In this document: piece after piece, positions 35,748 to 45,100 of the stretch
Layout of the letters: each line of letters begins with the position of its first letter
How positions within the stretch are numbered: the stretch's first letter is position 1
From: REEB481 sp964586595
Lineage (GTDB): Bacteria > Bacteroidota > Bacteroidia > NS11-12g > UBA955
Assembly: GCA_964586595.1 (NCBI GenBank)
Contig: CAZPHB010000006.1
Span: 54,911-118,910 of the forward strand
Length of the DNA: 64,000 nucleotides
Reading direction: 5' to 3'
Translations under genes and position numbers: made by a program
Notes under the pieces: model-generated
Told to the model about the DNA's origin: nothing
The model's database searches: none
What the model saw: the letters and a program-made list of their open reading frames with translations, nothing else

Positions 35748-36205
35748 CGCCGGCGCGGTAACGTTTCCTTTGCCTGTTCCGGAACAATTACCGGTGTTTC
35801 TATTCTGGGTTGTACGAACCCTGTAATACTGAGCTGTGTTTCCGCATTGGGGTTATCGTCAAGTGGGTTGATGCTGTGGAACAACACATGCGCCGTGCGC
35901 AGAAAAAACCCGGGTCTCCCTTCGCTGAAATAGCGCAGGCTCAGGGTATATGATTTCCCCGGAAACAGGGTATCTTTGGGATAATCGGCAACCGTGCAAC
36001 CGCAACCAGGCCATACCTGATGGATGAGTACGGGGTTGGAATCGCATACTTCAAAATGAAAAACAGCCTCAGATACATCACCTTCTTTCAAAGTGTCCAT
36101 GTGGAAAACGCGCGCTTCAAAGCACAGGAAACGTGCGGTTGTGGTATCCTGTGCGCTCAGTAAATGGGCGGAAAAGTACAACAGGGTGCAGGTAATGAAA
36201 CGCAT
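35726..36205 (-). CDS. DUF1573 family exported protein, copy 1
   Basis: The product is 159 residues: signal peptide (MRFITCTLLYFSAHLLSAQ), one DUF1573 immunoglobulin-like domain with the family Cys motif as WPGCGCTVADYP, and a basic C-terminal tail (RRRQRKKSR). An adjacent GTG could add one residue. It is the most divergent of three DUF1573 genes in a row. A strong terminator stands 15 bases before its start, so it is probably expressed by read-through or from a weak local promoter. The last 22 bases overlap the converging PLP-enzyme gene. Function unknown. Confidence 0.8.
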   Translation of the reverse strand: MRFITCTLLYFSAHLLSAQDTTTARFLCFEARVFHMDTLKEGDVSEAVFHFEVCDSNPVLIHQVWPGCGCTVADYPKDTLFPGKSYTLSLRYFSEGRPGFFLRTAHVLFHSINPLDDNPNAETQLSITGFVQPRIETPVIVPEQAKETLPRRRQRKKSR

Positions 36206-36212
36206 CACGCGT

Positions 36213-36250
36213 GCAAAATAAAACAGGCCTTCCGAAGGGAAGGCCTGTTT
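36213..36250 (-). terminator. Terminator between DUF1573 copies 2 and 1
   Basis: A perfect 13-bp stem (36221-36233 with 36238-36250, loop GAAG) is followed on the minus strand by TTTTATTTT. It lies 18 bases after DUF1573 copy 2 and 15 bases before the start of copy 1. Confidence 0.88.
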
Positions 36251-36268
36251 TGGTTGAGCTTGTCTTTT

Positions 36269-36691
36269 TTAGTTTACAATTACCGGTGATTTTGGCTTTT
36301 CGGGTTTCTGTACCACGTTGCCTGTGATGGTGAGGGTATAGTTCCCGGCATCAGAATAAACGCTGATGGTTTTGTGGAACGATCCCGGACGGCCGGCGCT
36401 GTTGTATTGTGCGGTGATCACCGCATTCTGGCCTGGTCCAATAGGTTCGCGGGGCCATTTGGGTGTAGTGCAGCCGCAAGATGCCTGCACGTTGGAAAGC
36501 ACGATGGGCGCCTGACCGGTATTGGTGAATTTGAAGTCGTAAGTAGCCATGGTTCCTTCATAAACGGTACCAAAATCATGTGAAATGGTTTCGAACTTAA
36601 GAACCTGATTGGCAGGTGTGGTTTCGGTTTGCTGCGCATAGGTGCAAGATCCGAAACCCACAAGGGCAATGGCGAAAAGGATATTTTTCAT
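36269..36691 (-). CDS. DUF1573 family exported protein, copy 2
   Basis: The 140-residue protein has a signal peptide (MKNILFAIALVGFGSCTYAQ) and a single DUF1573 domain: FGTVYEGTMATYDFKFTNTG, then SCGCTTPKWPREPIGPGQ and YSDAGNYTLTITG. The domain is of the ASH/Ig type and probably mediates binding at the cell surface or in the periplasm; no catalytic residues are seen. It follows copy 3 by 26 bases and shares its transcript, ending at a strong terminator. Confidence 0.88.
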   Translation of the reverse strand: MKNILFAIALVGFGSCTYAQQTETTPANQVLKFETISHDFGTVYEGTMATYDFKFTNTGQAPIVLSNVQASCGCTTPKWPREPIGPGQNAVITAQYNSAGRPGSFHKTISVYSDAGNYTLTITGNVVQKPEKPKSPVIVN

Positions 36692-36717
36692 TGGTCGGTT
36701 GTTGATGCTTTGGGAAA

Positions 36718-37227
36718 TTAACGAAGTTGTCCGTTGGTATTGGGCGTATCGCTGCCGTTGTTTTGAACAGTACCTTTGATTTTGAGTTCCACAGTTTTGC
36801 CGTTGTAGGTGACAAAAATTGTTTTCTCGAAATATCCGGGTCTTCCGGCAGTATTGTAAATGGCCTTGATTTCAGAATTCTGACCGGGAGCAATGGGTTC
36901 GCGTGGCCACTCCGGAGTGGTACATCCACAAGACGCATGCACATCGGTAAGTACAACTGCTTCGGTACCGTTGTTGCTGAATTTGAAAGATACAGCGGCC
37001 TGAGGTCCCATGGTCAGTGTTCCAAAATCGTGTTCCATTTTTTCAAAAGCAATGCTTGCACCATTAACGAGGGCCGGTTTTGGCTTGTTTGCTGCCGGAG
37101 TTGCATTGGTGTTTTGTTTGGCGGCGGGTTTCGGATTCGCCTTAGGCGCCGGTTTTCCTGGTGATTGAGCAAATGCTGCACCGGTAGCAATGATGCCCGC
37201 GGCCACGATGGTCAGGATTTTTTTCAT
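36718..37227 (-). CDS. DUF1573 family exported protein, copy 3
   Basis: The 169-residue protein has a signal peptide (ending AAFAQ), an Ala/Pro/Asn/Lys-rich linker (about 22-50) and one DUF1573 domain with SCGCTTPEWPREPIAPGQ, nearly the same motif as in copy 2, which points to duplication. It is the first gene of a minus-strand pair with copy 2 and diverges from rsmA, 71 bases away. Function unknown. Confidence 0.87.
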   Translation of the reverse strand: MKKILTIVAAGIIATGAAFAQSPGKPAPKANPKPAAKQNTNATPAANKPKPALVNGASIAFEKMEHDFGTLTMGPQAAVSFKFSNNGTEAVVLTDVHASCGCTTPEWPREPIAPGQNSEIKAIYNTAGRPGYFEKTIFVTYNGKTVELKIKGTVQNNGSDTPNTNGQLR

Positions 37228-37298
37228 AGGTCTAAGCGTATTTTTGGCTCAAAGAAATACAATTTCCATACCAAAACAACACCTTTGCCCCTGTAGTC

Positions 37299-38066
37299 AT
37301 GGTGAACAGCGTCAAACCCAAGAAACATCTGGGTCAGCATTTTCTTAATTCGGAAGCCATTGCGGCCTCCATTGCTGCGCTGGTGCCCGCTTCCTGCAAT
37401 CCGGTTGTTGAAGTTGGCCCTGGAACGGGGATGCTCACAAAACACCTTGCTCCGCGCTTTCATGGCAGTTTGTGCTGTATCGAGCTGGACAGTGAATCTG
37501 TGGCTTGGTTGAACACTGTTCCGTACAAAGACGCCTTTGAATTGCTCGAAGCTGATTTGCTTCAGGCCGATCTGAGCGCCGTACTTGGTCCATCGGGTAA
37601 GGCCGCGGTGGTTGGAAATTATCCCTACAACATCAGCAGCCAGATTGTGTTCAAAGTGTTGGAACACCGAACACATGTTCAATGGTTTGGAGGGATGTTC
37701 CAAAGGGAAGTGGCCCGAAGACTCTGTTCAGAGCCCGGCTCTAAAGAGTACGGAATACTGTCGGTTTTGCTCCAGGCCTATTATCATACACAATACAATT
37801 TTACCGTTCAGGAAGGGTCGTTCACGCCACCACCAAAAGTGAAATCCGGGGTGATCAGTTGTGTCAGAAAAGAAGAAGATTTGCCTGAATGTGGCTGGAA
37901 TGCGCTTAGAACGGTGGTAAAAGCAGCATTTAACCAGCGAAGGAAAACGCTTTCCAATGCGCTTAAGGGTGTTCCGGTGAAGGTTCCGGAATTACTTGGT
38001 AAGCAACGTGCCGAGCAGTTGCATTGGAAGGATTTCGCCCATTTGGCCATGCAATTGGAACCATAA
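37299..38066 (+). CDS. rsmA: 16S rRNA dimethyladenosine transferase RsmA (KsgA)
   Basis: RsmA dimethylates two adjacent adenosines near the 3' end of 16S rRNA late in 30S assembly. The 255-residue protein has KKHLGQHFL at the N-terminus, the SAM motif EVGPGTG at 38-44, the catalytic NYPY at 107-110 (usually NLPY) and the C-terminal FTPPPKVKSGV segment. A near-consensus CACCTTTG lies upstream. The VWA gene follows after 51 bases on the same strand. Confidence 0.96.
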   Translation: MVNSVKPKKHLGQHFLNSEAIAASIAALVPASCNPVVEVGPGTGMLTKHLAPRFHGSLCCIELDSESVAWLNTVPYKDAFELLEADLLQADLSAVLGPSGKAAVVGNYPYNISSQIVFKVLEHRTHVQWFGGMFQREVARRLCSEPGSKEYGILSVLLQAYYHTQYNFTVQEGSFTPPPKVKSGVISCVRKEEDLPECGWNALRTVVKAAFNQRRKTLSNALKGVPVKVPELLGKQRAEQLHWKDFAHLAMQLEP

Positions 38067-38117
38067 ATCTTCCGTTGAGCATGTATCGGTCTGGTTTTTG
38101 AATAAAAAAAAGAAGTA

Positions 38118-39557
38118 ATGTCGAAGCGCCTTTACACATTCCTCATTTTGTCTGTTTTACTGCGTGTGCTTCCCGCGCAGGCGCAACAAATTTCGGTAGA
38201 TCGAAATGTATGGGATTTTGGATCGGTCAATTTCTGGAAAAATGATACCGCAAGGTTTCAAATCCGAAATGCCGGGGTCAAACCACTGGTTTTTTTGCCG
38301 GTATTTTACAATGAAGACTATAAGGTTACTTATTCTTCCAAGAGTTTGGAACCCGGGGAAACCGGTACCATTTCCATTGTGTATTACGCCCGGGTAAAAG
38401 GGCCGTTTCAACATGAAGTTCCGGTTTATGTGAACCTGAGAAACGAGCCCATAAATTTCCAACTGAAGGGGTGGATTAAGGGTTTCAATCCTGAAGCGCA
38501 ACTGCGTTGCCCAACCGTTAACAGCGGACCGGCAAGTCACGACGAGCAAAGTAAAGTGTTTACCATCGAGGTTCGGAACAGTGAAACAGATCAGATACTG
38601 CAACCTCAACATATTCAGGTTCAATACAAAAACGGAAAACGTGTTCCCCTGGAGCGCAGCGGTTTTGCTTATGAAATGTTGATTCCTCCGGGACAATACA
38701 TGGTTGAAGTGCGCAAAGAGGGCTTTGCGGATTATTATGCCGCTGTGCTGCTTGAAGCATACCGCAAACTCATGGTGGTTTATCTGGATCCCGTGAAACC
38801 ACCGGTGGCGGTGGTAACGCCGCCGCCACCGGTGCGCAATCCTGATCCGGTGTTCATTCCTGAAGACGAACCCGTTATTGCCATGCCACCGAAACCTTTA
38901 CCCAAAACAACGCCTGAACCCGAACCCGAACCGGAGCCAGAGCCAGTGCCAGTGCGGGATACCGCTCCAGTTACACAGACTCAGCTGGACCCACGCCTGT
39001 ACAATGCCAACAATATTGTGATGGTGCTTGATGTGAGTTATTCCATGAAGAAAGAAGACAAGCTCTTGTTCCTGAAACAGGCCATGAGCGGAATGGCAGT
39101 GGCACTTCGTCCAATGGATAAAGTTACCCTAATCACCATGGCCGGTACTGCTTCCGTCATTTTTGCGCCTGCCTGGATTCATCAGCCCGATAGTTTATTG
39201 CGTTTGATAGACCAGCTTGTGCCTGCAGGAGGAACCAATGGCGCGGCAGCCATTCGGCTGGCTTATGCTACAGCCCTTAAAGAGCAGATCAAAGGCGGAA
39301 ACAACCAGGTTATCGTGGCTACCGACGGCGTGTTTACGGCCGGAACCATGAGCAACGATGAGCTGCTGAAACTGGTCGCATCCTACCGCAATCAGGGCAT
39401 CATGCTGAGCACCATTGGATTTGGCAATGCCCTCAAGCCACTCGAGTTCCTGGAACAGGTAGCAGCAGCCGGCGGCGGTGATTACCTGCATGTACAGAAT
39501 GCCGAGGTGGCGCAAAGTGGTTTGGTGGCGCAACTGAAACGTCAAAGCCGGAAGTAA
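38118..39557 (+). CDS. Exported DUF1573-like/VWA domain protein
   Basis: The 479-residue protein combines: a signal peptide (about 1-23, ending AQAQ); an N-terminal DUF1573-like domain (about 25-125, VWDFGSVNFWKNDTARFQIRN); a beta domain (about 145-225) resembling a carboxypeptidase-regulatory or PEGA-type fold; a Pro/Glu-rich linker of repeated Pro-Glu pairs (about 230-290); and a C-terminal VWA domain (about 300-479) with an intact MIDAS DVSYS at 305-309 and ATDG later. VWA domains bind proteins through a metal. It is likely a secreted or periplasmic adhesion or assembly factor. The three DUF1573 genes are close but on the other strand. No MoxR ATPase is adjacent. Confidence 0.85.
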   Translation: MSKRLYTFLILSVLLRVLPAQAQQISVDRNVWDFGSVNFWKNDTARFQIRNAGVKPLVFLPVFYNEDYKVTYSSKSLEPGETGTISIVYYARVKGPFQHEVPVYVNLRNEPINFQLKGWIKGFNPEAQLRCPTVNSGPASHDEQSKVFTIEVRNSETDQILQPQHIQVQYKNGKRVPLERSGFAYEMLIPPGQYMVEVRKEGFADYYAAVLLEAYRKLMVVYLDPVKPPVAVVTPPPPVRNPDPVFIPEDEPVIAMPPKPLPKTTPEPEPEPEPEPVPVRDTAPVTQTQLDPRLYNANNIVMVLDVSYSMKKEDKLLFLKQAMSGMAVALRPMDKVTLITMAGTASVIFAPAWIHQPDSLLRLIDQLVPAGGTNGAAAIRLAYATALKEQIKGGNNQVIVATDGVFTAGTMSNDELLKLVASYRNQGIMLSTIGFGNALKPLEFLEQVAAAGGGDYLHVQNAEVAQSGLVAQLKRQSRK

Positions 39558-39572
39558 TTAATTTTGGAACAG

Positions 39573-40235
39573 ATGAAACCAACCATCAGCGCCGACTTCT
39601 TCGAGTTTTTCATAGGATTGGCTCAAAACAACCGTAAATCCTGGTTCGACGAACACCGAACAGACTATGAACAACACGTGAAACAACCCTTTCACCATCT
39701 GGTAGCGTCCATTCAGGAGCAACTGGGAACGCCTTATGCTGAACAAAGAACATCGGAGCTGATTTTTCGGATCAACCGCGACATACGTTTCTCCAAAAAC
39801 AAGGAACCTTACAAGTTGCACATGGCGGCAACTTTTGCACCGGAAGGCAAAAAAGACATGCAACATCCCGGTTTTTATTTCCAAATCGGGGTGGAGCAAT
39901 GCGCGGTGTACATGGGCGTTTATAATCCTGATCCTGCTACTGTTGACCGCATACGCCGCCATCTGGCAGCCAATTCCGGGCAGTTGAAAAGGGAACTTCA
40001 GGCACCGATGTTCCGCAAATTTTTTGGTGCTGTGCAGGGTGAGGTTCAGAAACGTTTGCCCGCCGATTTGTCCCAGGCAGCGCAGCAGGAACCACTCGTG
40101 GCAAACAAGCAATGGTATTACGCTTACGAGTTTGAACCCGAGGCGCTGATTGGCGCGGATGCGGTTTCCCTGTTGATGGAAGCTTACCGGGCCGGCAAAC
40201 CCATGAACGATTTCCTTCTGCGCGCATGGAGCTGA
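39573..40235 (+). CDS. DUF2461 family protein (TIGR02453)
   Basis: The product is 220 residues from this ATG (an in-frame TTG at 39564 would add three). It matches DUF2461/TIGR02453: FFEFFIGLAQNNRKSWFDEHR at the N-terminus, RINRDIRFSKNKEPYK near 70, and GFYFQIG near 107. The function is unknown. It begins 15 bases after the VWA stop and overlaps the GNAT gene by 10 bases, so the three may be one transcript. Confidence 0.88.
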   Translation: MKPTISADFFEFFIGLAQNNRKSWFDEHRTDYEQHVKQPFHHLVASIQEQLGTPYAEQRTSELIFRINRDIRFSKNKEPYKLHMAATFAPEGKKDMQHPGFYFQIGVEQCAVYMGVYNPDPATVDRIRRHLAANSGQLKRELQAPMFRKFFGAVQGEVQKRLPADLSQAAQQEPLVANKQWYYAYEFEPEALIGADAVSLLMEAYRAGKPMNDFLLRAWS

Positions 40236-40774
40236 AATCAAGGGTACACATCAGACCGGCTGTTGAAGCCGATGTGCCTGCCATCCTGGACATATATGCA
40301 CCCTTTGTTCGGGATACGGCCATCACGTTTGAGTACGAAATTCCTTCATTGCCTGTTTTCCGGGAGCGTTTTCAATCTGTGTGCACGCAATATCCCTGGA
40401 TGGTGGCGGCCACGGAATCACAGGTTTTGGGTTATGCCTATGCCATGCGTTTCAGGGAACGGGCGGCCTATCAGTGGTGTTGCGAATGTTCGGTGTACAT
40501 TCATCCGGAAGCGCGCCGTCAAGGGTTGGCAACGCAGCTGTATCAGCGTTTGTTTCAGGAGTTGCGGCGTCGTGGCATGATCAACGTGTATGCAGTAATC
40601 ACGCTGCCCAATCCACAAAGCGTGGCGCTGCACGAGCATATAGGTTTTGAAACCGTGGGCATCCTCAGAAAATCCGGGTACAAACACGGAACATGGCACG
40701 ATGTCTTGCTGATGGAGCTGTTCCTCGAACACCACCCCGGCAATCCAAGGCTTCCTCAATGGAGCACAGCCTGA
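40226..40774 (+). CDS. GNAT N-acetyltransferase (Pat/phosphinothricin-type)
   Basis: The 182-residue protein is a GNAT-fold acetyltransferase of the phosphinothricin/methionine-sulfone type: IRPAVEADVPAILDIYAPFV at the N-terminus, the CoA-binding EARRQGLATQLY pyrophosphate loop near 94-105, and NPQSVALHEHIGFETVG. It probably acetylates an amino acid analogue; the substrate is inferred from family only. It overlaps the DUF2461 gene by 10 bases and converges with der, 21 bases away. Confidence 0.88.
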   Translation: MELKSRVHIRPAVEADVPAILDIYAPFVRDTAITFEYEIPSLPVFRERFQSVCTQYPWMVAATESQVLGYAYAMRFRERAAYQWCCECSVYIHPEARRQGLATQLYQRLFQELRRRGMINVYAVITLPNPQSVALHEHIGFETVGILRKSGYKHGTWHDVLLMELFLEHHPGNPRLPQWSTA

Positions 40775-40795
40775 CCTAAAGCTTGAATCAGGGGC

Positions 40796-42118
40796 TTATT
40801 TCTCTCTGAAGAACAGGCTGATGGGAACGCCCTTGAAATCGAATTCTTCGCGGAGTTTGTTTTCCAGATAACGGCTGTAAGAATCTGCTACATACTGCGG
40901 CAGGTTGCAGAAGAGCGCAAAGGCTACGCGCTTGCTGCGCAGTTGGGTAACGTACTTTATTTTGACGAACTTACCCTTGCGGCTGGGCGGCGGATAGTGT
41001 TCAATTACGGGAAGCAGAAAGTCGTTTAATACACGGGTGGAAATGCGGCGCTGCATGTTGTCGTACACATGCATCACTTCTTCCAAAGCCTGATAGATGC
41101 GTTGTTTGTTTTGTGCGGAAACGAATACAATGGGCACATCGGTGAAGGGCTCAAGTTTTTCGCGGATGTCCTCCTCATAGGCCTTCATGGTATTGGTTTC
41201 CTTTTCGATCAGGTCCCATTTGTTTACCAGGATGACAATACCTTTTCCGTTGCGGTGCGCCAGCCAAAATAAATTCAAATCCTGAGCTTCAGGACCCAAA
41301 GTGGCATCAATCATCAACACCACAACATCTGCGTCTTCCAGCGCACGCAAAGAGCGCATCACAGAATAAAATTCAATATTCTCCTGAACCTTGCTCTTTT
41401 TACGGATACCGGCCGTATCGACCAACAATAGATCCTTCCCATACGCTTTGTAATGGGTATGGATGCTGTCGCGGGTGGTTCCGGCTATATCGGTAACAAT
41501 ATTCCTGTCCTTCCCAATCAATGCATTCACAAAAGATGATTTTCCCACATTGGGTCTTCCCACCACGGCTATTCTTGGAATGTTGGCTATGGCTTCGGGT
41601 TCTGGCAGTTGTGCTTCTTCGTCGGCTTTGATGATGGAAACCAGTTGGTCGAGAAGTTCACCGGTGCCGCTTCCGGTAATGGCAGAGATGTCGAATACGT
41701 CTTTAAAACCCAGGGCAAAAAACTGCGCCGCCTGCGGCGCATCTTTCGGACTGTCCACTTTGTTCACCACCAAAAGCACAGGTTTTCCCGAGCGTCGCAA
41801 CACATCGGCGAAGGCTTCATCCAGGGGATGAATGTCGGAACTTACATCTACCACAAACAACAAAGCGGCAGATTCTTCAATGGCAATATGCACCTGTTCG
41901 CGGATGGCTTTTTCAAAAACGTCATTGCTCTCAGGAACAAAACCGCCGGTATCAACCACCATAAACGTAGTTCCGTTCCAGTCGCTTTCGCCGTAATGAC
42001 GGTCGCGGGTTACTCCGCTGAAGTCGTCAACGATGGCTTTTCGCTCGCCTGTAAGCCGGTTAAACAAAGTGCTTTTGCCAACATTAGGCCGGCCTACAAT
42101 GGCAACAATTCTATTCAT
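40796..42118 (-). CDS. der: Ribosome-associated GTPase Der (EngA)
   Basis: Der is an essential GTPase for 50S subunit assembly, with two G domains in one chain. The 440-residue protein shows GRPNVGKST at 9-17 in the first domain and a second GRPNVGKSS near 185, each with DT-G (DTGG, DTAG) and NKxD motifs, then a C-terminal KH-like domain containing PPPSRKGKFVKIKYVTQ. An in-frame start 33 bases upstream is less likely because the protein starts at MNRIVAIVG and a promoter element TACCTTTG lies 10 bases before it. Confidence 0.97.
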   Translation of the reverse strand: MNRIVAIVGRPNVGKSTLFNRLTGERKAIVDDFSGVTRDRHYGESDWNGTTFMVVDTGGFVPESNDVFEKAIREQVHIAIEESAALLFVVDVSSDIHPLDEAFADVLRRSGKPVLLVVNKVDSPKDAPQAAQFFALGFKDVFDISAITGSGTGELLDQLVSIIKADEEAQLPEPEAIANIPRIAVVGRPNVGKSSFVNALIGKDRNIVTDIAGTTRDSIHTHYKAYGKDLLLVDTAGIRKKSKVQENIEFYSVMRSLRALEDADVVVLMIDATLGPEAQDLNLFWLAHRNGKGIVILVNKWDLIEKETNTMKAYEEDIREKLEPFTDVPIVFVSAQNKQRIYQALEEVMHVYDNMQRRISTRVLNDFLLPVIEHYPPPSRKGKFVKIKYVTQLRSKRVAFALFCNLPQYVADSYSRYLENKLREEFDFKGVPISLFFREK

Positions 42119-42128
42119 AAGTGAACAG

Positions 42129-42136
42129 CAAAGGTA
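42129..42136 (-). promoter_or_regulatory. -7 promoter element for der
   Basis: TACCTTTG on the minus strand fits TAnnTTTG and ends 10 bases before the der ATG. Confidence 0.6.
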
Positions 42137-42175
42137 GCTTGACTTCTTCACATGGGTCTTTATTCAAGAAAAACC

Positions 42176-42183
42176 TACATTTG
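42176..42183 (+). promoter_or_regulatory. -7 promoter element for the giant PKD protein gene
   Basis: TACATTTG fits TAnnTTTG and ends 5 bases before the GTG start at 42189. If used, the mRNA would begin at about the start codon, which fits with the absence of any ribosome binding site. Confidence 0.6.
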
Positions 42184-42188
42184 AACAT

Positions 42189-45100
42189 GTGGGAGGAAAC
42201 CGTTTTTATTGGTTTTTACTAAGCTCGTGGCTCTTTATCCTGCCCGCCGGCATGCTTGCGCAGGGAAACAAACTGAGCATCAATACCGGCATCCCAAGGA
42301 ATCTGAATATTTGTTCGGGGAGCGATACAACCCGTGTTACGGTGTATAACATCAGTTCCAGCACCATCAGCAATGTGAAGGTAACACTGAGCCTTCCGTC
42401 GGGTGTGTTTTATGTTCCGGGAACGGCCAGTGGAACAGGCGTGTCCGAGTCGAACATCAGCGACCTGAACAACCCCGTTTTTTCGGCACCCACCATGGGT
42501 GTGGGTCAGCGCTTCACGTTCAGTTACCGGCTCCGTTCCAACTGTGATTTGCTGAGTTTTCTGAATGCCAGTGGTGTTCCTGTGATTCAGGCGCGGGTGG
42601 ATTATTTGGGTAGTTTTGATGCCGCAACATCGGTTTCCTTTTCGGTGAACTTACCCTCGCCCGGTTTTGCGTCCATCAGCAACCAAAGCTTCAGTGGCAA
42701 TGTGGGCGACCGTTTTGTGCGTGGATTTACCGTGCGCAATTTTGGCAAAGGCCCATTGAGCTCATTGCGGATTGTGCGTATTCACGGAAGTGATGTTCGT
42801 TGCTATGGTTCTATGGGCGGAACTACCACCATCAAAGGTGATACGGTCATTACACTGATCGATGCATCGTTCATCAAAACCATTGGCGACAAGGATACCC
42901 TATTGGAACAGAATGAAGGATTTGTGCTCAGCGACAGTATGGAGGTTCTGGCCTGCAGCAGGCTGTCCACGGCAGTAGAAATGAGTTGGGGTTGCGACGG
43001 GCTTATTTGTCAGACGGTAAAAAGCAATGGCGCAGTAACCATTAATGGCCGGGCTCCCAACATAGCATTTCTGGCAACACCATCGCTGAATACCTGCTAC
43101 GATGGCAAAAGTGTCAGCAAACAAATGCTGCGTGTGTTCAACCGGGGGCAGATGGCCGCAACAGATGTGTTCATCGAAATCGCCCAGAGCAATGGAACCG
43201 GTTTTGTGAATGGCTTGTATTCGAGGGTAGATACCGGAAGCATTCGTGTCAGGATGCGATACAATGGAACCCCATTTAAACCCCGGGTAGATTCGATCAG
43301 AATGAATAGTTTGCCGGCATCCACCAATTGTTTTGGTCCGCCGCAGCCCGGGATGTTCCGCTTCAATGCAGGTACGTTGAAACCCGGAGATACGCTGTAT
43401 TTAGAGTGGGACATGTACACCTGCGTGCCTACCAATTGCAATGTTGCGTTTTGGAGTCTGGGCTGGCAATACCGAAGCAGTTATACAGACCAGTGCAAGC
43501 GAAACATCACCAGCAGCTGGACTTACGGATATGCGCCTACCTGGTCGGGCAGTTCGATGTCGGCGTTCACGCCCACCGATATTGTAAAAACGGAAACCAA
43601 GTTGTTCCGTTATCAAATTGCCAGCAACAGCTTTCTGGTATCGCACAGTTCCGCCCGATACAGGGTGGATTTGGTGCTTCCGGTAGGGTTGTCACACAGC
43701 CTAAGTACCAACGACATTTATTTTGAGAATGCCAACCTCACGGCAACCTGGAAACCTGATTCTGTGCGGCAAATAGGCGATACCGTCCGGGCTTTTTTCA
43801 GGCATCCCGCTCCATTTTCACTCAACAATGGGGAATTGCTGATTTACCTGAAGGCCGATTGTGCCAAAGCCAGCGGAAACAGCAACAAGAGCCTGAGCGT
43901 GTCTTTTTTATACAATCCCAACTTTTCTTGTCATCCCGGATTGTGGTTGAGGAATTTCTGCACCACAACGCAGGTGCGTTTGCATTGTGGCAGCGCGTGC
44001 AATGGTGGGATGTTGTTCCGTAATTTCTCCGTAGCGCGCACCAGCTATGGCCTTCCCGATAACGACAACAATGGAAAACCTGATACCTCAGGTACCATTG
44101 ATAAAACAAAAATCCGCGCCGAACGGGCCATGTTTGGCGATACCATTACGTCGGTTTTTTATGGTAAAGTGCAGCGCAGCAGTTCCAGCTTCCTGTGGCG
44201 CTTTGGCTATGCAGAATCGGTAGTTTCCTATGGCAGTGTTCTGGATGTGGTTGGCGTTCACCTGGAAGTGTACAAAGGCCGGAGCAAGATTTCAGGAAAT
44301 TGTAATCGGGTGCGCTGGCGCAAAACGGTTTCCGGGCTGAATGCAACCTTTAGGTTTGATTTTACCATTGACAGCATTGCAACGGGAGGGTGTTTCGCCC
44401 CTACCTACCTGTACAGTCACAACGACAGCGTGAAGTTGGTGGTGCGTTACCGCGTGGCAAAGAATATTGGCAATACCATTTATCCTACGCGGTTTGACAA
44501 CAGGTTCTATTTCGGTTCTGTTCCCAACCCAAACAACAGCCAGTCGTTTCAGTGCGACAGTTTCTCCGGAATTGTGATGGTTACCGGTTCCTTTTACGTG
44601 AACTGGGCCCCCGGAACCTATAATGTGAACAATTGCAATCAGTTGTACATCAGCCAGAACTTTTACCTGAGTATCGGACCTTGCTGTTCGAATTATGCCG
44701 GAGGAAATCACTTCCCGTTCGAATACCGTTCATGGAGCAAACTGAAGGCTGTGCGCCTGTATCTTCCTACCGGTGCGACTTTGGTACGCGGTCAAATTGG
44801 CCAATACCGAACGGCGGGCACAAACGCCAGTGTGCTGGAGCGGTACGACACCCTGCAAGCTTCCAAAGGAGCCATCAATCCGATCGTGTTTGACATTGGA
44901 AAATTGTACAGCGATTCTGGTGGGCGTTTGTTTCCCAGCGATGATGGATTTTATGGGTATTTCCAGGCGCTGATCCAACCCGGATGCGACCTTTCTACGG
45001 CCGGTGCGCAGCCGGTTCATTATGATTTCATCATGGAGCGGCAGGGAAATTTGGGCAAGGGTTTTGATACCGTAAACTCAAAAGTTCCTGCGTATAACGA

